In this document: in pieces, positions 1 to 9,815 of the stretch | Numbering within the stretch: position 1 is the stretch's first letter | How the letters are laid out: each line of letters opens with the position of its first letter | DNA from: Aquicoccus porphyridii | GTDB taxonomy: Bacteria; Pseudomonadota; Alphaproteobacteria; Rhodobacterales; Rhodobacteraceae | DNA: 64,000 nt | Direction: 5' to 3' | Assembly (NCBI RefSeq): GCF_008369105.1 | Contig: NZ_VINQ01000013.1 | Coordinates: 56,814-120,813 of the forward strand | Notes under the pieces: model-generated | The model's database searches: none | What the model was told of the DNA's origin: nothing | The model's input: the letters and a program-made list of their open reading frames with translations, nothing else | Made by a program: the position numbers and the translations under genes

Positions 1-2943
1 CTCGTTCACCAGCGCCTCCTGTTGTGCCTTGTGCTGTTTTGCCAACCCCGTCGCGGGCGAGGCCGCAGCGGTGCGGCCGACATAGACGGGGCGCGCGTGC
101 TTGGCCTTGATGCGGCCCAGCACCCATTCGATATTGGGTTCGATGAAGCTCCATGCGCCCTGGTTCTTGGGTTCTTCCTGGCACCAGATCATCTCGGCAT
201 CCTTGAACCGCTCGAGCTCTTTCACGAAGCTCAGCGCGGGGAAGGGATAGAACTGTTCGATCCTGAGCAGGTAGATATCGTCGATCCCGGCCTCGTCGCG
301 CGCTTCGAGCAGGTCGTAATACACCTTGCCCGAACACATCACCACGCGGCGGATCTTGTCATCGGCCACCAGTTTCGTGTCGGAATGGCCCTTTTCGGCA
401 TCGTCCCACAGCACGCGGTGAAAGCTTGACCCGGTGGTGAAATCCTCGGCGTTCGAGACCGCCAGCTTGTGCCGGAGCAGCGATTTCGGCGTCATCAGGA
501 TGAGCGGCTTGCGGAACGAGCGGTGCAATTGCCGCCGCAGGATGTGGAAATAGTTGGCCGGCGTGGTGCAATTGGCCACGATCCAGTTGTCGCCGCCGCA
601 CATCTGCAGGAACCGCTCAAGCCGGGCCGAGGAGTGCTCGGGGCCCTGGCCCTCATAACCATGCGGCAACAGCACGGTCAGCCCCGACATGCGCAGCCAC
701 TTGCTTTCGCCCGAGCTGATGAACTGGTCGAACATGATCTGCGCGCCATTGGCGAAATCGCCGAATTGCGCCTCCCACAGGGTGAGCGCGTTGGGTTCGG
801 CAAGGCTGAACCCGTATTCAAAGCCCAGCACCGCGTATTCCGACAGCATCGAGTCGATGACTTCGTATTGCGCCTGCCCCTCGCGGATGTTGTTGAGCGG
901 GAAATAGCGTTCCTCGGTCTCCTGGTCGATCAGGCCGGAATGGCGCTGGCTGAACGTGCCGCGGGTGCTGTCCTGACCGGACAGTCGCACCGGGTACCCC
1001 TCGGTCAGGAGCGAGCCGAAGGCCAGTGCCTCGCTGGTCGCCCAGTCAAAGCCGCGGCCGCTCTCGAACATCTCGCGCTTGGCATCGAGCAGGCGCGACA
1101 CGGTCCGGTGCAGCGGAAAGCCCTCGGGCGCGCGGGTCAGCGCGCGGCCCACCTCTTCGAGCGTCTCGGGCTTGATCGCGGTTTCGCCGCGCTGGTATTC
1201 CTCGGCGTCGCGCTTGTCGAGATGGCTCCAGCGCCCGTCGAGCCAGTCGGCCTTGTTGGGCTTGTAATCCTTGCCGGCCTCGAACTCGTCGTTGAGATGG
1301 GCCTGGAAGGCGGCCTTCATGTCCTCGATCTCGCCCTCGGGGATCAAACCGTCCCGAACAAGGCGGTCGGTATAGAGCGACAGCGTGGTCTTGTGGGTCT
1401 TGATCCGCTTGTACATCACCGGGTTGGTGAACATCGGCTCGTCGCCTTCGTTGTGACCGAAGCGACGATAGCAGAACATGTCGATGACCACGTCCTTGTG
1501 GAATTTCTGGCGGAACTCGGTCGCGACCTTGGCGGCGTGAACCACCGCCTCGGGATCGTCGCCGTTGACGTGGAAGATCGGCGCCTCGACCATCAGCGCG
1601 ATATCGGTCGGATAGGGCGACGAGCGCGACAGGTGCGGCGCGGTGGTAAACCCGATCTGGTTGTTGACGACGATATGGATCGTGCCGCCGGTCTTGTGCC
1701 CCTTGAGGCCCGAAAGCCCGAAACATTCGGCCACCACGCCCTGACCGGCAAAAGCGGCGTCGCCATGCAGCAGGATCGGGATGACACTGGTGCGCTCGCT
1801 GTCGTTCAACTGGTCCTGCTTGGCGCGAACCTTGCCGATGACCACCGGGTTCACCGCCTCGAGGTGGCTGGGGTTGGCGGTGAGCGACAGGTGGACGGTG
1901 TTGCCGTCGAATTCGCGGTCGGAACTGGCGCCGAGGTGATATTTCACATCGCCCGAACCGTCGACCTCGTCGGGTTTGAAGCTGCCGCCCTGGAACTCGT
2001 TGAAAATGGCGCGGTAGGGTTTGGCCATCACGTTGGCCAGCACGCTGAGGCGGCCCCGGTGGGGCATGCCGATCACGATATCCTTGACGCCGAGGCTGCC
2101 GCCGCGCTTGATGATCTGTTCCATCGCGGGGATGAGCGCCTCGCCCCCGTCAAGGCCGAACCGTTTGGTGCCCATGTACTTGACATGCAGGAACTTCTCG
2201 AACCCCTCGGCCTCGACCAGCTTGTTGAGGATCGCCTTGCGCCCGGCCTTGGTAAAGGCGATTTCCTTGCCATAGCCTTCGATCCGCTCCTTGAGCCACC
2301 CGGCCTGTTCGGGGTCGGAAATATGCATGTATTGCAGCGCGAACGTGCCGCAATAGGTGCGTTTGACGATGGCAATGATCTCGCGCATCGTGGCGAAATC
2401 GAGCCCCAGGACCTTGTCGATGAAAATCGGGCGGTCCATGTCGGCTTCGGCAAAGCCATAGGATTTGGGATCAAGCTCGGGATGTGGCGTCTGGCTGCGC
2501 ATGCCCAGCGGGTCGAGATCGGCCACGAGGTGGCCGCGGATGCGATAGGCGCGGATGATCATCAGCGCGCGGATGCTGTCGAGCACGGCGCGCTTGATCG
2601 CCTCGTCGCTCACCTCGACCCCCGCGGCGCTGGCCTTGTCGCGGATCTTTTCGGCGGCGGTCTCCATCTCGTCGGGCAGCGGCGCCCAATCCCCGGTCAG
2701 CGCCCCGGTGAGGTCATCCTGCGGCATTGGCGGCCAGTCGCTGCGCGCCCAGCTTGGCCCCTTTGCCTCGGCCTGCACATCCTTTTCGGTATCGCCCATC
2801 TGCTTGAAGAACTCGATCCAGCCCTCATCGACCGATGCGGGGTCATCGGAGTAGCGCGCGTAAAGCTGTTCGAGATATTCGGCGTTGTGCCCCTGCATGA
2901 AGGACGAGGCGCGGAACTGGTCATTGGGGGAATGTTCGGTCAT
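1..2943 (-). CDS. sucA: 2-oxoglutarate dehydrogenase E1 component, C-terminus cut by the window edge
   Basis: This is the thiamine-diphosphate decarboxylase subunit of the 2-oxoglutarate dehydrogenase complex, which makes succinyl-CoA in the TCA cycle. It reads from ATG at 2943 down to base 1 with no stop; 981 codons are visible, close to the usual alphaproteobacterial length, so only a few residues should be missing. Visible features are the N-terminal segment with HLVADLDPLG, the catalytic-core motif HGDAAFAGQG near residue 392, and the cofactor-binding HVNGDDPEAV near residue 455. A GGGAG ribosome site precedes the start. It is the last visible gene of the sucC-ORF-sucD-DUF805-sucA run; the E2 gene would be expected just outside the window. 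Sure of the family. Confidence 0.97.
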   Translation of the reverse strand, partial: MTEHSPNDQFRASSFMQGHNAEYLEQLYARYSDDPASVDEGWIEFFKQMGDTEKDVQAEAKGPSWARSDWPPMPQDDLTGALTGDWAPLPDEMETAAEKIRDKASAAGVEVSDEAIKRAVLDSIRALMIIRAYRIRGHLVADLDPLGMRSQTPHPELDPKSYGFAEADMDRPIFIDKVLGLDFATMREIIAIVKRTYCGTFALQYMHISDPEQAGWLKERIEGYGKEIAFTKAGRKAILNKLVEAEGFEKFLHVKYMGTKRFGLDGGEALIPAMEQIIKRGGSLGVKDIVIGMPHRGRLSVLANVMAKPYRAIFNEFQGGSFKPDEVDGSGDVKYHLGASSDREFDGNTVHLSLTANPSHLEAVNPVVIGKVRAKQDQLNDSERTSVIPILLHGDAAFAGQGVVAECFGLSGLKGHKTGGTIHIVVNNQIGFTTAPHLSRSSPYPTDIALMVEAPIFHVNGDDPEAVVHAAKVATEFRQKFHKDVVIDMFCYRRFGHNEGDEPMFTNPVMYKRIKTHKTTLSLYTDRLVRDGLIPEGEIEDMKAAFQAHLNDEFEAGKDYKPNKADWLDGRWSHLDKRDAEEYQRGETAIKPETLEEVGRALTRAPEGFPLHRTVSRLLDAKREMFESGRGFDWATSEALAFGSLLTEGYPVRLSGQDSTRGTFSQRHSGLIDQETEERYFPLNNIREGQAQYEVIDSMLSEYAVLGFEYGFSLAEPNALTLWEAQFGDFANGAQIMFDQFISSGESKWLRMSGLTVLLPHGYEGQGPEHSSARLERFLQMCGGDNWIVANCTTPANYFHILRRQLHRSFRKPLILMTPKSLLRHKLAVSNAEDFTTGSSFHRVLWDDAEKGHSDTKLVADDKIRRVVMCSGKVYYDLLEARDEAGIDDIYLLRIEQFYPFPALSFVKELERFKDAEMIWCQEEPKNQGAWSFIEPNIEWVLGRIKAKHARPVYVGRTAAASPATGLAKQHKAQQEALVNE

Positions 2944-2975
2944 CGGTTATCTCCCGGAGGGCAGCACTGACGCTG

Positions 2976-3455
2976 TCAGTTTTGGGGCTTTGGGCCGTAG
3001 TCGTTCGTTTCGGGTTGGGAGGGGCGGCTGAGCCACCAGGCATAAATCACCAGCAGGACAAGCTGGACGATCCCCAGAAGCGCGGAGGCGCCCACCCGGC
3101 CCATGTTGCCGGGGCCGGAATTGAAATCGCCACCCATCATCGCGCCACCGCCAAAGCCGCCTTGCGGCATCTGCGGTGCAACCAGCATCGAAATCCCCCC
3201 GATCACGACGGGGATCAGGATATACCAGCCCGGTCGCCCGGTATCCTGCAACCGCCGCCAGCCAGCGGCGGTCACGGGAACGATCATGGCAAGCACGAAG
3301 AGGACATAGAGAAGCTTGATACCCAGCAGGGCGAACAGGACGAGCCCGATCACGTAGGCCAGGATGAACCACCAGTATTCCGGTCGCGATGCACGCCCCT
3401 CGAACCGGGCATATTTCTGCGTGAGGCAGGTTTTCACGCTGGTCTGAAAGTCCAT
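2976..3455 (-). CDS. DUF805 family inner-membrane protein
   Basis: A 159-residue membrane protein of the DUF805 family, whose function is unknown. The N-terminus carries the family signature (RFEGRASRPEYWWF, residues 18-31). Hydrophobic segments lie at about residues 30-60, 75-92 and 122-143, with the typical WRRLQDTGRPGW loop between the first two. A Gly/Met-rich stretch (residues about 98-115) breaks up the region before the last membrane segment. The start at 3455 is preceded by AAGGA. It sits 33 nt after sucD and 32 nt before sucA on the same strand, so it is probably co-transcribed with TCA-cycle genes, but nothing in the sequence links it to that pathway. Confidence 0.88.
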   Translation of the reverse strand: MDFQTSVKTCLTQKYARFEGRASRPEYWWFILAYVIGLVLFALLGIKLLYVLFVLAMIVPVTAAGWRRLQDTGRPGWYILIPVVIGGISMLVAPQMPQGGFGGGAMMGGDFNSGPGNMGRVGASALLGIVQLVLLVIYAWWLSRPSQPETNDYGPKPQN

Positions 3456-3488
3456 CTACGTTCCTTTCGTTCGGCCCTGGGGCGGCTT

Positions 3489-4370
3489 TTACCCGATCGC
3501 CTCTAACATCGCCTCGCCAAGCTGGGCGGGGCTGTCGGCAACGACGATTCCGGCGCTGCGCATGGCTTCGATCTTGTCATCGGCGCCGCCCTTGCCACCG
3601 GCGACGATGGCGCCCGCGTGGCCCATGCGGCGGCCCGGAGGCGCGGTGCGCCCGGCGATGAAGCCCGCGACCGGCTTCTTGCGGCCCTTCTTGGCCTCGT
3701 CCTTGAGGAATTGCGCGGCCTCTTCCTCGGCCGAGCCGCCGATCTCACCGATCATGATGATGCTTTGCGTCTCGTCATCGGCAAGGAACCATTCCAGCAC
3801 GTCGATATGCTCGGTCCCCTTGATCGGGTCGCCGCCGATACCCACGCAGGTCGACTGGCCCAGCCCCACATCGGTGGTCTGCTTGACCGCCTCGTAGGTG
3901 AGCGTGCCCGAGCGCGAAACCACGCCGCAGGAGCCGCGCTTGTGGATATGGCCGGGCATGATGCCGATCTTGCAGGCGTCGGGCGTGATCACGCCGGGGC
4001 AGTTCGGGCCGATGAGGACCGATGTGCTGTCTTCCAGCGCGCGCTTGACCTTCATCATGTCGAGCACCGGGATGCCCTCGGTGATGCAGACGATCACCTC
4101 CATCTGCGCGTCGATCGCCTCGAGGATCGAGTCGGCCGCGAAGGGCGGCGGCACGTAGATCACGCTCGCATTGGCCGCGGTCGCGTGTTTCGCCTCGTGA
4201 ACCGAGTTGAAGACCGGCAGGTCGAGATGCGACTGCCCGCCCTTGCCCGGCGTCACGCCGCCAACCATTTTCGTGCCATAGGCGATGGCCTGTTCGGAAT
4301 GGAACGTGCCCTGAGAGCCGGTGAAGCCCTGACAGATGACGCGTGTGTTTTCGTCGATGAGTACTGCCAT
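3489..4370 (-). CDS. sucD: Succinyl-CoA synthetase (ADP/GDP-forming) alpha subunit
   Basis: Alpha subunit of succinyl-CoA synthetase, which interconverts succinyl-CoA and succinate with substrate-level phosphorylation. The 293-residue product starts [20 protein letters not shown], the usual CoA-binding Rossmann start, and contains GHAGAI near residue 250, which holds the histidine phosphorylated during catalysis. The reading frame stays open upstream to 4427, but ATG at 4370 matches the family start exactly. It pairs with sucC, yet a 141-codon gene lies between the two. Sure. Confidence 0.97.
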   Translation of the reverse strand: MAVLIDENTRVICQGFTGSQGTFHSEQAIAYGTKMVGGVTPGKGGQSHLDLPVFNSVHEAKHATAANASVIYVPPPFAADSILEAIDAQMEVIVCITEGIPVLDMMKVKRALEDSTSVLIGPNCPGVITPDACKIGIMPGHIHKRGSCGVVSRSGTLTYEAVKQTTDVGLGQSTCVGIGGDPIKGTEHIDVLEWFLADDETQSIIMIGEIGGSAEEEAAQFLKDEAKKGRKKPVAGFIAGRTAPPGRRMGHAGAIVAGGKGGADDKIEAMRSAGIVVADSPAQLGEAMLEAIG

Positions 4371-4380
4371 TAGTATTTTC

Positions 4381-4806
4381 CTATTCTTCGAAACGTGACC
4401 TGAGAAGATCGGCCTCCGGGCGGCCAATTAAGGTCACTTTCTTAAGTGCGTTCTTGCAGATTACGTCTGCGAGATTGTGCATTACGCGATCGGATGGATC
4501 GTCTCGATGTGAGCGAATATCTTCGCGGTATTTCAATGGATTGCCGGGTTCGATCGCGGTGAGAACAATCTTCACGCGAACGTTTGAGTCCTGCCGGTCC
4601 GGATCTTCGAAAACAGGCTCCTCCGCGACCATCCCCTCGGCATAGAGCCGTGAGTCTTCACCGCCTTTGCCATCCCCATCTATCCAGACGAAGGCGAGTT
4701 CGCCTTTCCCGAAAACGGGATCGCGATATGCCTTCTCTTTGAATGGGTAGAGCGTACCGACATCGTGCGGTCGCGAAAGAGGTTCCGTTTTTATAAGAAC
4801 CGGCAT
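4381..4806 (-). CDS. Small protein of unknown function inserted between sucC and sucD
   Basis: A 141-residue soluble protein that I do not recognise with certainty. It begins [20 protein letters not shown] and has a mixed alpha/beta composition, many acidic residues, no signal peptide and no membrane segment. The pattern [16 protein letters not shown] followed by LYAEGMV is reminiscent of EVE/PUA-like nucleic-acid-binding domains, but this is only a resemblance. ATG at 4806 lies 4 nt after the sucC stop, and the AAGGG of the last sucC codons can act as its ribosome site; its stop is 10 nt before sucD. It should therefore be translated from the sucCD message. Base composition is about 50% GC over the 180 bases I counted, well below its neighbours, which suggests acquisition by transfer. 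Confidence 0.8.
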   Translation of the reverse strand: MPVLIKTEPLSRPHDVGTLYPFKEKAYRDPVFGKGELAFVWIDGDGKGGEDSRLYAEGMVAEEPVFEDPDRQDSNVRVKIVLTAIEPGNPLKYREDIRSHRDDPSDRVMHNLADVICKNALKKVTLIGRPEADLLRSRFEE

Positions 4807-4810
4807 CGTG

Positions 4811-6004
4811 TTAACCCTTCACCGCTTTCACGATTTTTTCCGCGCCGTCCTTGAGGTTGTCCGCGGCGATCACGTCGAGGCCGGAATTCGAGATGATTTC
4901 CTTGCCCTTCTCGACATTGGTGCCTTCGAGACGCACCACCAGCGGCACCTTGAGGCCGACTTCTTTCACCGCGGCGATCACGCCCTCGGCGATCACGTCA
5001 CAGCGCATGATGCCGCCGAAGATGTTGACGAGGATGCCCTTGACCTGCGGATCGCTGGTGATGATCTTGAACGCCTCGGTCACCTTGTCCTTGGTCGCGC
5101 CGCCGCCCACGTCGAGGAAGTTGGCAGGCTCGGCGCCGTAAAGCTTGATGATGTCCATCGTCGCCATGGCAAGGCCCGCGCCGTTCACCATGCAGCCGAT
5201 TTCACCGTCGAGCGCGATATAGTTGAGGTCGTATTTGCTGGCCTCAAGCTCCTTGGGGTCTTCCTCGGTCGTGTCGCGCAGGTCGGCGATATCGGGGTGG
5301 CGATAGATCGCGTTGCCGTCGAACCCCATCTTGGCATCAAGGCATTTGAGATCGCCCTTGTCGGTGAGGATCAGCGGGTTGATCTCGAGCATCTCGACGT
5401 CTTTTTCGATGAAGAGCTTGTAAAGCGTGCCCATCAGCGCGACGCATTGTTTCACCTGCGCGCCGGTGAGGCCCAGCATGAAGGCGATGCGGCGGCCGTG
5501 GAACGGCTGATACCCGGTGGCCGGATCGACCGAGAAGCTCAGGATCTTCTCGGGCGTGCTTTCGGCGACTTCCTCGATGTCCATGCCGCCCTCGGTCGAG
5601 GCGACGAAGGAGACGCGGCTGGTTTGCCGGTCGACGAGCAGCGCGAGGTAGAATTCCTTTTCGATGTCCGAGCCGTCTTCGATATAGATGCGGTTGACCT
5701 GCTTGCCCGCCGGGCCGGTCTGCTTGGTCACCAGCGTGCGGCCCAGCATGCGCTTGGCCTCCAGTTCGGCTTCCTCGACCGATTTGGTGAGGCGCACGCC
5801 ACCCTTTTCGCCGGCGTCGGTTTCCTTGAAACTGCCCTTGCCGCGACCGCCCGCGTGGATCTGTGCCTTGACCACCCAAAGCGGTCCGTCCATTTCGCCC
5901 GCGGCGGTCTTGGCCTCTTCGGCGCGGGTCACGACGCGACCGTCGCTGACCGGCGCACCATAGGAGCGCAACAGCGCCTTGGCCTGATATTCGTGAATGT
6001 TCAT
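4811..6004 (-). CDS. sucC: Succinyl-CoA synthetase beta subunit
   Basis: ATP-grasp beta subunit of succinyl-CoA synthetase, the partner of SucD. The 397-residue length is normal. It begins [19 protein letters not shown], the family start, so ATG at 6004 is chosen over the longer frame opening at 6184. Other visible motifs are [14 protein letters not shown] (nucleotide-binding region), EINPLI in the metal-binding part of the ATP-grasp fold, and [11 protein letters not shown] plus [10 protein letters not shown] in the C-terminal CoA-ligase domain. It is the first gene of its operon; a pair of GTGATCAC palindromes lies about 105-135 bases upstream. Sure. Confidence 0.97.
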   Translation of the reverse strand: MNIHEYQAKALLRSYGAPVSDGRVVTRAEEAKTAAGEMDGPLWVVKAQIHAGGRGKGSFKETDAGEKGGVRLTKSVEEAELEAKRMLGRTLVTKQTGPAGKQVNRIYIEDGSDIEKEFYLALLVDRQTSRVSFVASTEGGMDIEEVAESTPEKILSFSVDPATGYQPFHGRRIAFMLGLTGAQVKQCVALMGTLYKLFIEKDVEMLEINPLILTDKGDLKCLDAKMGFDGNAIYRHPDIADLRDTTEEDPKELEASKYDLNYIALDGEIGCMVNGAGLAMATMDIIKLYGAEPANFLDVGGGATKDKVTEAFKIITSDPQVKGILVNIFGGIMRCDVIAEGVIAAVKEVGLKVPLVVRLEGTNVEKGKEIISNSGLDVIAADNLKDGAEKIVKAVKG

Positions 6005-6106
6005 CGGCTCACCTGTCTGGTTTACGTTGCCTTTCGTAGTGGCATAAGCTTGCGCGAAACCTAAGTGCAAATCGAACGATACGTGGAATTTTGCAGAATT
6101 TTTACA

Positions 6107-6143
6107 TTTTGTGATCACACGATTTCCGGCTGTGATCACAAAT
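6107..6143. promoter_or_regulatory. Paired TGTGATCACA palindromes upstream of sucC
   Basis: Two copies of the perfect 10-bp palindrome TGTGATCACA (6110-6119 and 6131-6140), each with extra T or A bases on its outer side. The centres are 21 bp apart, two turns of the helix, as expected for cooperative binding by a dimeric regulator on one DNA face. They lie between sucC (minus strand) and the glycosyltransferase gene (plus strand). The same motif recurs three times in front of sdhC. The half-site TGTGA resembles Crp/Fnr half-sites, but there is no 6-bp spacer, so I do not assign a family. Confidence 0.65.
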
Positions 6144-6268
6144 TCCGACATACGCCTTTCCGCATGTTTCCAAAAGAGAATCACTCCGGCGCGCTGGACC
6201 TGGCCTCGTCAATGTGGAACTTTTCGTCGCAGGCAGAAAAAGGGCAGGGCGATGGCGGCAGGGGCATC

Positions 6269-7357
6269 ATGGTGCGGATGAACGGGCCGGACTCCGGCCC
6301 GAGCTGGGGCATCGTGATGACCGCGCGCGAGCCGGGCAATCTGGTGCTGGCGAACGTGGCCTATCACCTTGGTCTCGGCGCACGCGAAGCGCATGTCTAT
6401 CTCGACGACCCCGGTGATCCGGCGGCCGAAACGCTGGCCGCGCAGCCCGGTGTGCGGCTTACCCTGTGCGATGCTGACCATTGGCAGCGCCTCGCCCGGC
6501 GCCGCCCCGAGGGGCAGAACCGGCGGCAGGGGCTGAACGCGACCGATGCCTATCGCCGGGCGGGGGTGGATTGGCTCATTCATCTCGATGCCGACGAATT
6601 CCTGCGGCCCATGTCGGGGCAGGGGGCTGGGCTGGATGCGGGCAACACCGATGGCATGCTGGCGGAACTGGCCGCCTTTCCACGCGGGTTCGGCTATGTC
6701 GCGGTGCCCCCGGCCGAGCGGGTCATGCCCCGGGGCGCGGCGCAGGCGGGGTTGTTCGACGGCGTGTTTCGCCGCCCCGCGCGGGTGCCGTCACGGCTTT
6801 ACCGGGCGCTTTACGGCGGGGCGGCGGATCTGCTTGACGGCGGGATGAGCAGTCACACCAGCGGCAAGGCCTTCACGCCCACCGGCTTTGACTACCAGAT
6901 CCGCATTCATCGGCCGCGCGGCGCGGGGGCGGACCGGCTGTCGGCCCACTCCGCGCACCGGGCGCATGCGGTGGAACTGCTGCATTTCGACGGGCTGACG
7001 CCGCTGCACTGGCTGGTCAAGCTCATGCGCTATGGCGAACACACGACCGAGGTGCAGGCCGGGATGAACGGGCCGCACCGGATGCGGCAGGTGGCCGACC
7101 TGCTCGACACAGGCGATATCGCGGCGGCGCGGGCGCTGCATGACCGGGTGCAGGTGCTTGCGCCCGACCGGGTGGCGCGGCTGGCCGCGCTGGGGCTGTG
7201 CGAGACCGCGCCGTTCGACCCCAGCCCGATCATCGCGCGGGTGCTTGGCGAAATGCCCGACCTGTCGGCAAGGGCGTTCGACGCCGATCTGCGCCGGGCG
7301 CATGAAAGCAGCACCAATCCGCGCCTTGCGGACCTGATCGCGCGCTGGCCCGGCTGA
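6269..7357 (+). CDS. Glycosyltransferase family 2-like protein
   Basis: A 362-residue protein resembling the Glyco_tranf_2_4 group of GT-A fold glycosyltransferases. The N-terminal region has WGIVMTAREPGNLVLANVAY, and a DxD-like metal-binding motif is seen in HLDADEF. The C-terminal third is Arg/Ala-rich and not recognised. ATG at 6269 is chosen because AGGGG lies just upstream and the conserved region begins soon after; the frame remains open back to 6065, so an earlier start is possible but would overlap the sucC promoter region. The gene stands alone, divergent from sucC and convergent with mdh. The acceptor and donor cannot be told. Confidence 0.82.
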   Translation: MVRMNGPDSGPSWGIVMTAREPGNLVLANVAYHLGLGAREAHVYLDDPGDPAAETLAAQPGVRLTLCDADHWQRLARRRPEGQNRRQGLNATDAYRRAGVDWLIHLDADEFLRPMSGQGAGLDAGNTDGMLAELAAFPRGFGYVAVPPAERVMPRGAAQAGLFDGVFRRPARVPSRLYRALYGGAADLLDGGMSSHTSGKAFTPTGFDYQIRIHRPRGAGADRLSAHSAHRAHAVELLHFDGLTPLHWLVKLMRYGEHTTEVQAGMNGPHRMRQVADLLDTGDIAAARALHDRVQVLAPDRVARLAALGLCETAPFDPSPIIARVLGEMPDLSARAFDADLRRAHESSTNPRLADLIARWPG

Positions 7358-7376
7358 TCGGTGCATCGGGCCCATG

Positions 7377-7409
7377 AAAAAAGGGGCGCCCCGACCGGGC
7401 GCCCCTTTT
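7377..7409. terminator. Bidirectional rho-independent terminator between the glycosyltransferase gene and mdh
   Basis: Perfect 13-bp inverted repeat: AAAAGGGGCGCCC at 7379-7391 and its complement at 7397-7409, with a 5-nt loop. The A and T ends supply a T-tract in both directions, so it can end both convergent genes. Confidence 0.93.
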
Positions 7410-7433
7410 CGATGCGACTGTGACGCGGCTGGC

Positions 7434-8402
<969 letters not shown>

Positions 8403-8558
8403 TCACTCCGGGTGGTTGCCAATTTCGCGACTGCCTAAGCCGATCTGGCGCGCTCTGCAAGGGTTCCGCATTATGACGCGGCGGGCATATCGGCCTGTCG
8501 CACCCGCGCATGAGAGACTAAAGAGGTTGTGAAACCGTAACTTAATGAGGGTCTTGCC

Positions 8559-9314
8559 GTGCCACCCCTGGATCTGAGCTTTTTTGCCATCGCCGGACCG
8601 GCGGTGATGTTCGCAGGCATATCCAAGGGCGGTTTCGGGTCGGGTGCGGCCTTTGCTTCGGCCGCGATTCTGGCGCTGGTGATGGAGCCGGGCGCGGCGA
8701 TCGGGATCATGCTGCCGCTCCTGATGCTGATCGACCTGGCCACGCTCAAACCCTATTGGAAGCGGTGGAACACGCATGACGCGCTGGTGCTGATCCTCGG
8801 CTCGCTGCCCGGCGTGGTGCTGGGGGCTGCGTTCTACACGGTGGCCGATGCCGATCACCTGCGGCTTCTGATCGGTGGGATCGCGCTTCTGTTCGTGCTC
8901 TGGCAGATCGCGGGGCGGGCGGGGAAAATCCCGGTGGCGGGGCGCCCGTTTCCGCTTTGGGGCGGTCTGGTGGCCGGGCTGGCGGCGGGGTTCACCAGTT
9001 TCGTGGCCCATGCCGGGGGGCCTGCGGCGGCGGTTTACCTGTTGTCGAAACGCCCCGGCAAGACCGAGTTCCAGGCCACCACCGTGATCGTGTTCTGGGT
9101 CAACAACATCCTCAAGGCCGCCCCCTACGGGATGCTGGGGATTTTCACCGCCGAAACCCTCTGGGCCGACCTGTGGCTCGCGCCGTTTGCCCTCATTGGC
9201 ACATGGCTGGGCGTGCGGGCGCATTTCGCCATTCCCGAACGGCTGTTCTTCGCGGTGACCTATGTTCTCTTGACCGTGACGGGGGCGAAACTGGTCTGGG
9301 ATGGGCTGTCCTAG
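8559..9314 (+). CDS. TSUP (TauE/SafE) family membrane transporter
   Basis: A 251-residue polytopic membrane protein of the TSUP family (sulfite exporter TauE/SafE, formerly DUF81). The two half-domain signatures are visible: FAGISKGGFGSGAAF (about residues 18-32) and VAGLAAGFTSFVAHAGGPAA (about residues 139-158). Seven or eight hydrophobic segments can be traced. A GTG start at 8559 is preceded by GAGGG with good spacing. It is divergent from mdh. The family exports small organosulfur or C2 anions, but the substrate here is not evident. Confidence 0.9.
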   Translation: MPPLDLSFFAIAGPAVMFAGISKGGFGSGAAFASAAILALVMEPGAAIGIMLPLLMLIDLATLKPYWKRWNTHDALVLILGSLPGVVLGAAFYTVADADHLRLLIGGIALLFVLWQIAGRAGKIPVAGRPFPLWGGLVAGLAAGFTSFVAHAGGPAAAVYLLSKRPGKTEFQATTVIVFWVNNILKAAPYGMLGIFTAETLWADLWLAPFALIGTWLGVRAHFAIPERLFFAVTYVLLTVTGAKLVWDGLS

Positions 9315-9815
9315 TTTCCGGGCTTTATAGGAAAGACCAGGTGGTTGCAGGGTATCGGTCACTGGTCCGACATCCCGAAGCGAAACGATCACATGACGGC
9401 GATGGGGCCTTTGGCAACAAACGGGCACAGCGCCCGGAACAGCGGCAAAGCCGCCCGGGCAGCACACCATTGCCCGGCAGGCGATTTTTCGCAGAAAAAT
9501 CTGCCGGGAGGGGGCCGCCCCGCCCGTGCCGAAGGCACGCCTCCGGCGTGACCGGGTGCTTTTGCGAGGTTGCGCGCCATTTGGGGCAAAGGATGATTTT
9601 GCGGGATAAAGTGCCCTGCGCCAATGTTGCAGGCACCCGACCGCGGCCATGCGCTGCCCTCCGTCTCACGGTGCCGCGAATGACCGCTTCATCCGGCATT
9701 GCTGGCCCGGGCATTTGGTCGAATCCGCCGCCTATTCTGCGTCGCGGCGAGAATTTCCTTGAACATTTCGGGCGAAAAATGCTCTATCCGCGCAACAATA
9801 TTACCGGAGAGACTC
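9315..9815. other. 501-bp intergenic region with a cluster of hairpins; no convincing gene
   Basis: No reading frame here looks like a protein gene. Four inverted repeats follow one another: 9422-9436 (CGGGC/GCCCG), 9442-9454 (GCGGC/GCCGC), 9473-9508 (15-bp arms with a 3-nt bulge and a GCA loop) and 9525-9539 (CGTGCC/GGCACG around GAA). The last is followed by CCTCCGGCG, a string I recall as common between genes in this family. The final 40 bases hold the ribosome site (CCGGAGA) for the gene at 9816. A small RNA or a repeat-derived structure is possible. Confidence 0.5.

Noticed and set aside
469..2970. An 833-codon open frame on the plus strand
   Set aside because: It lies antisense to sucA, whose protein is unmistakable on the other strand. 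Long antisense frames are common in GC-rich genes with strong codon bias; several others (for example opposite sdhA, rpsA, the usher and ecm genes) were dismissed for the same reason.
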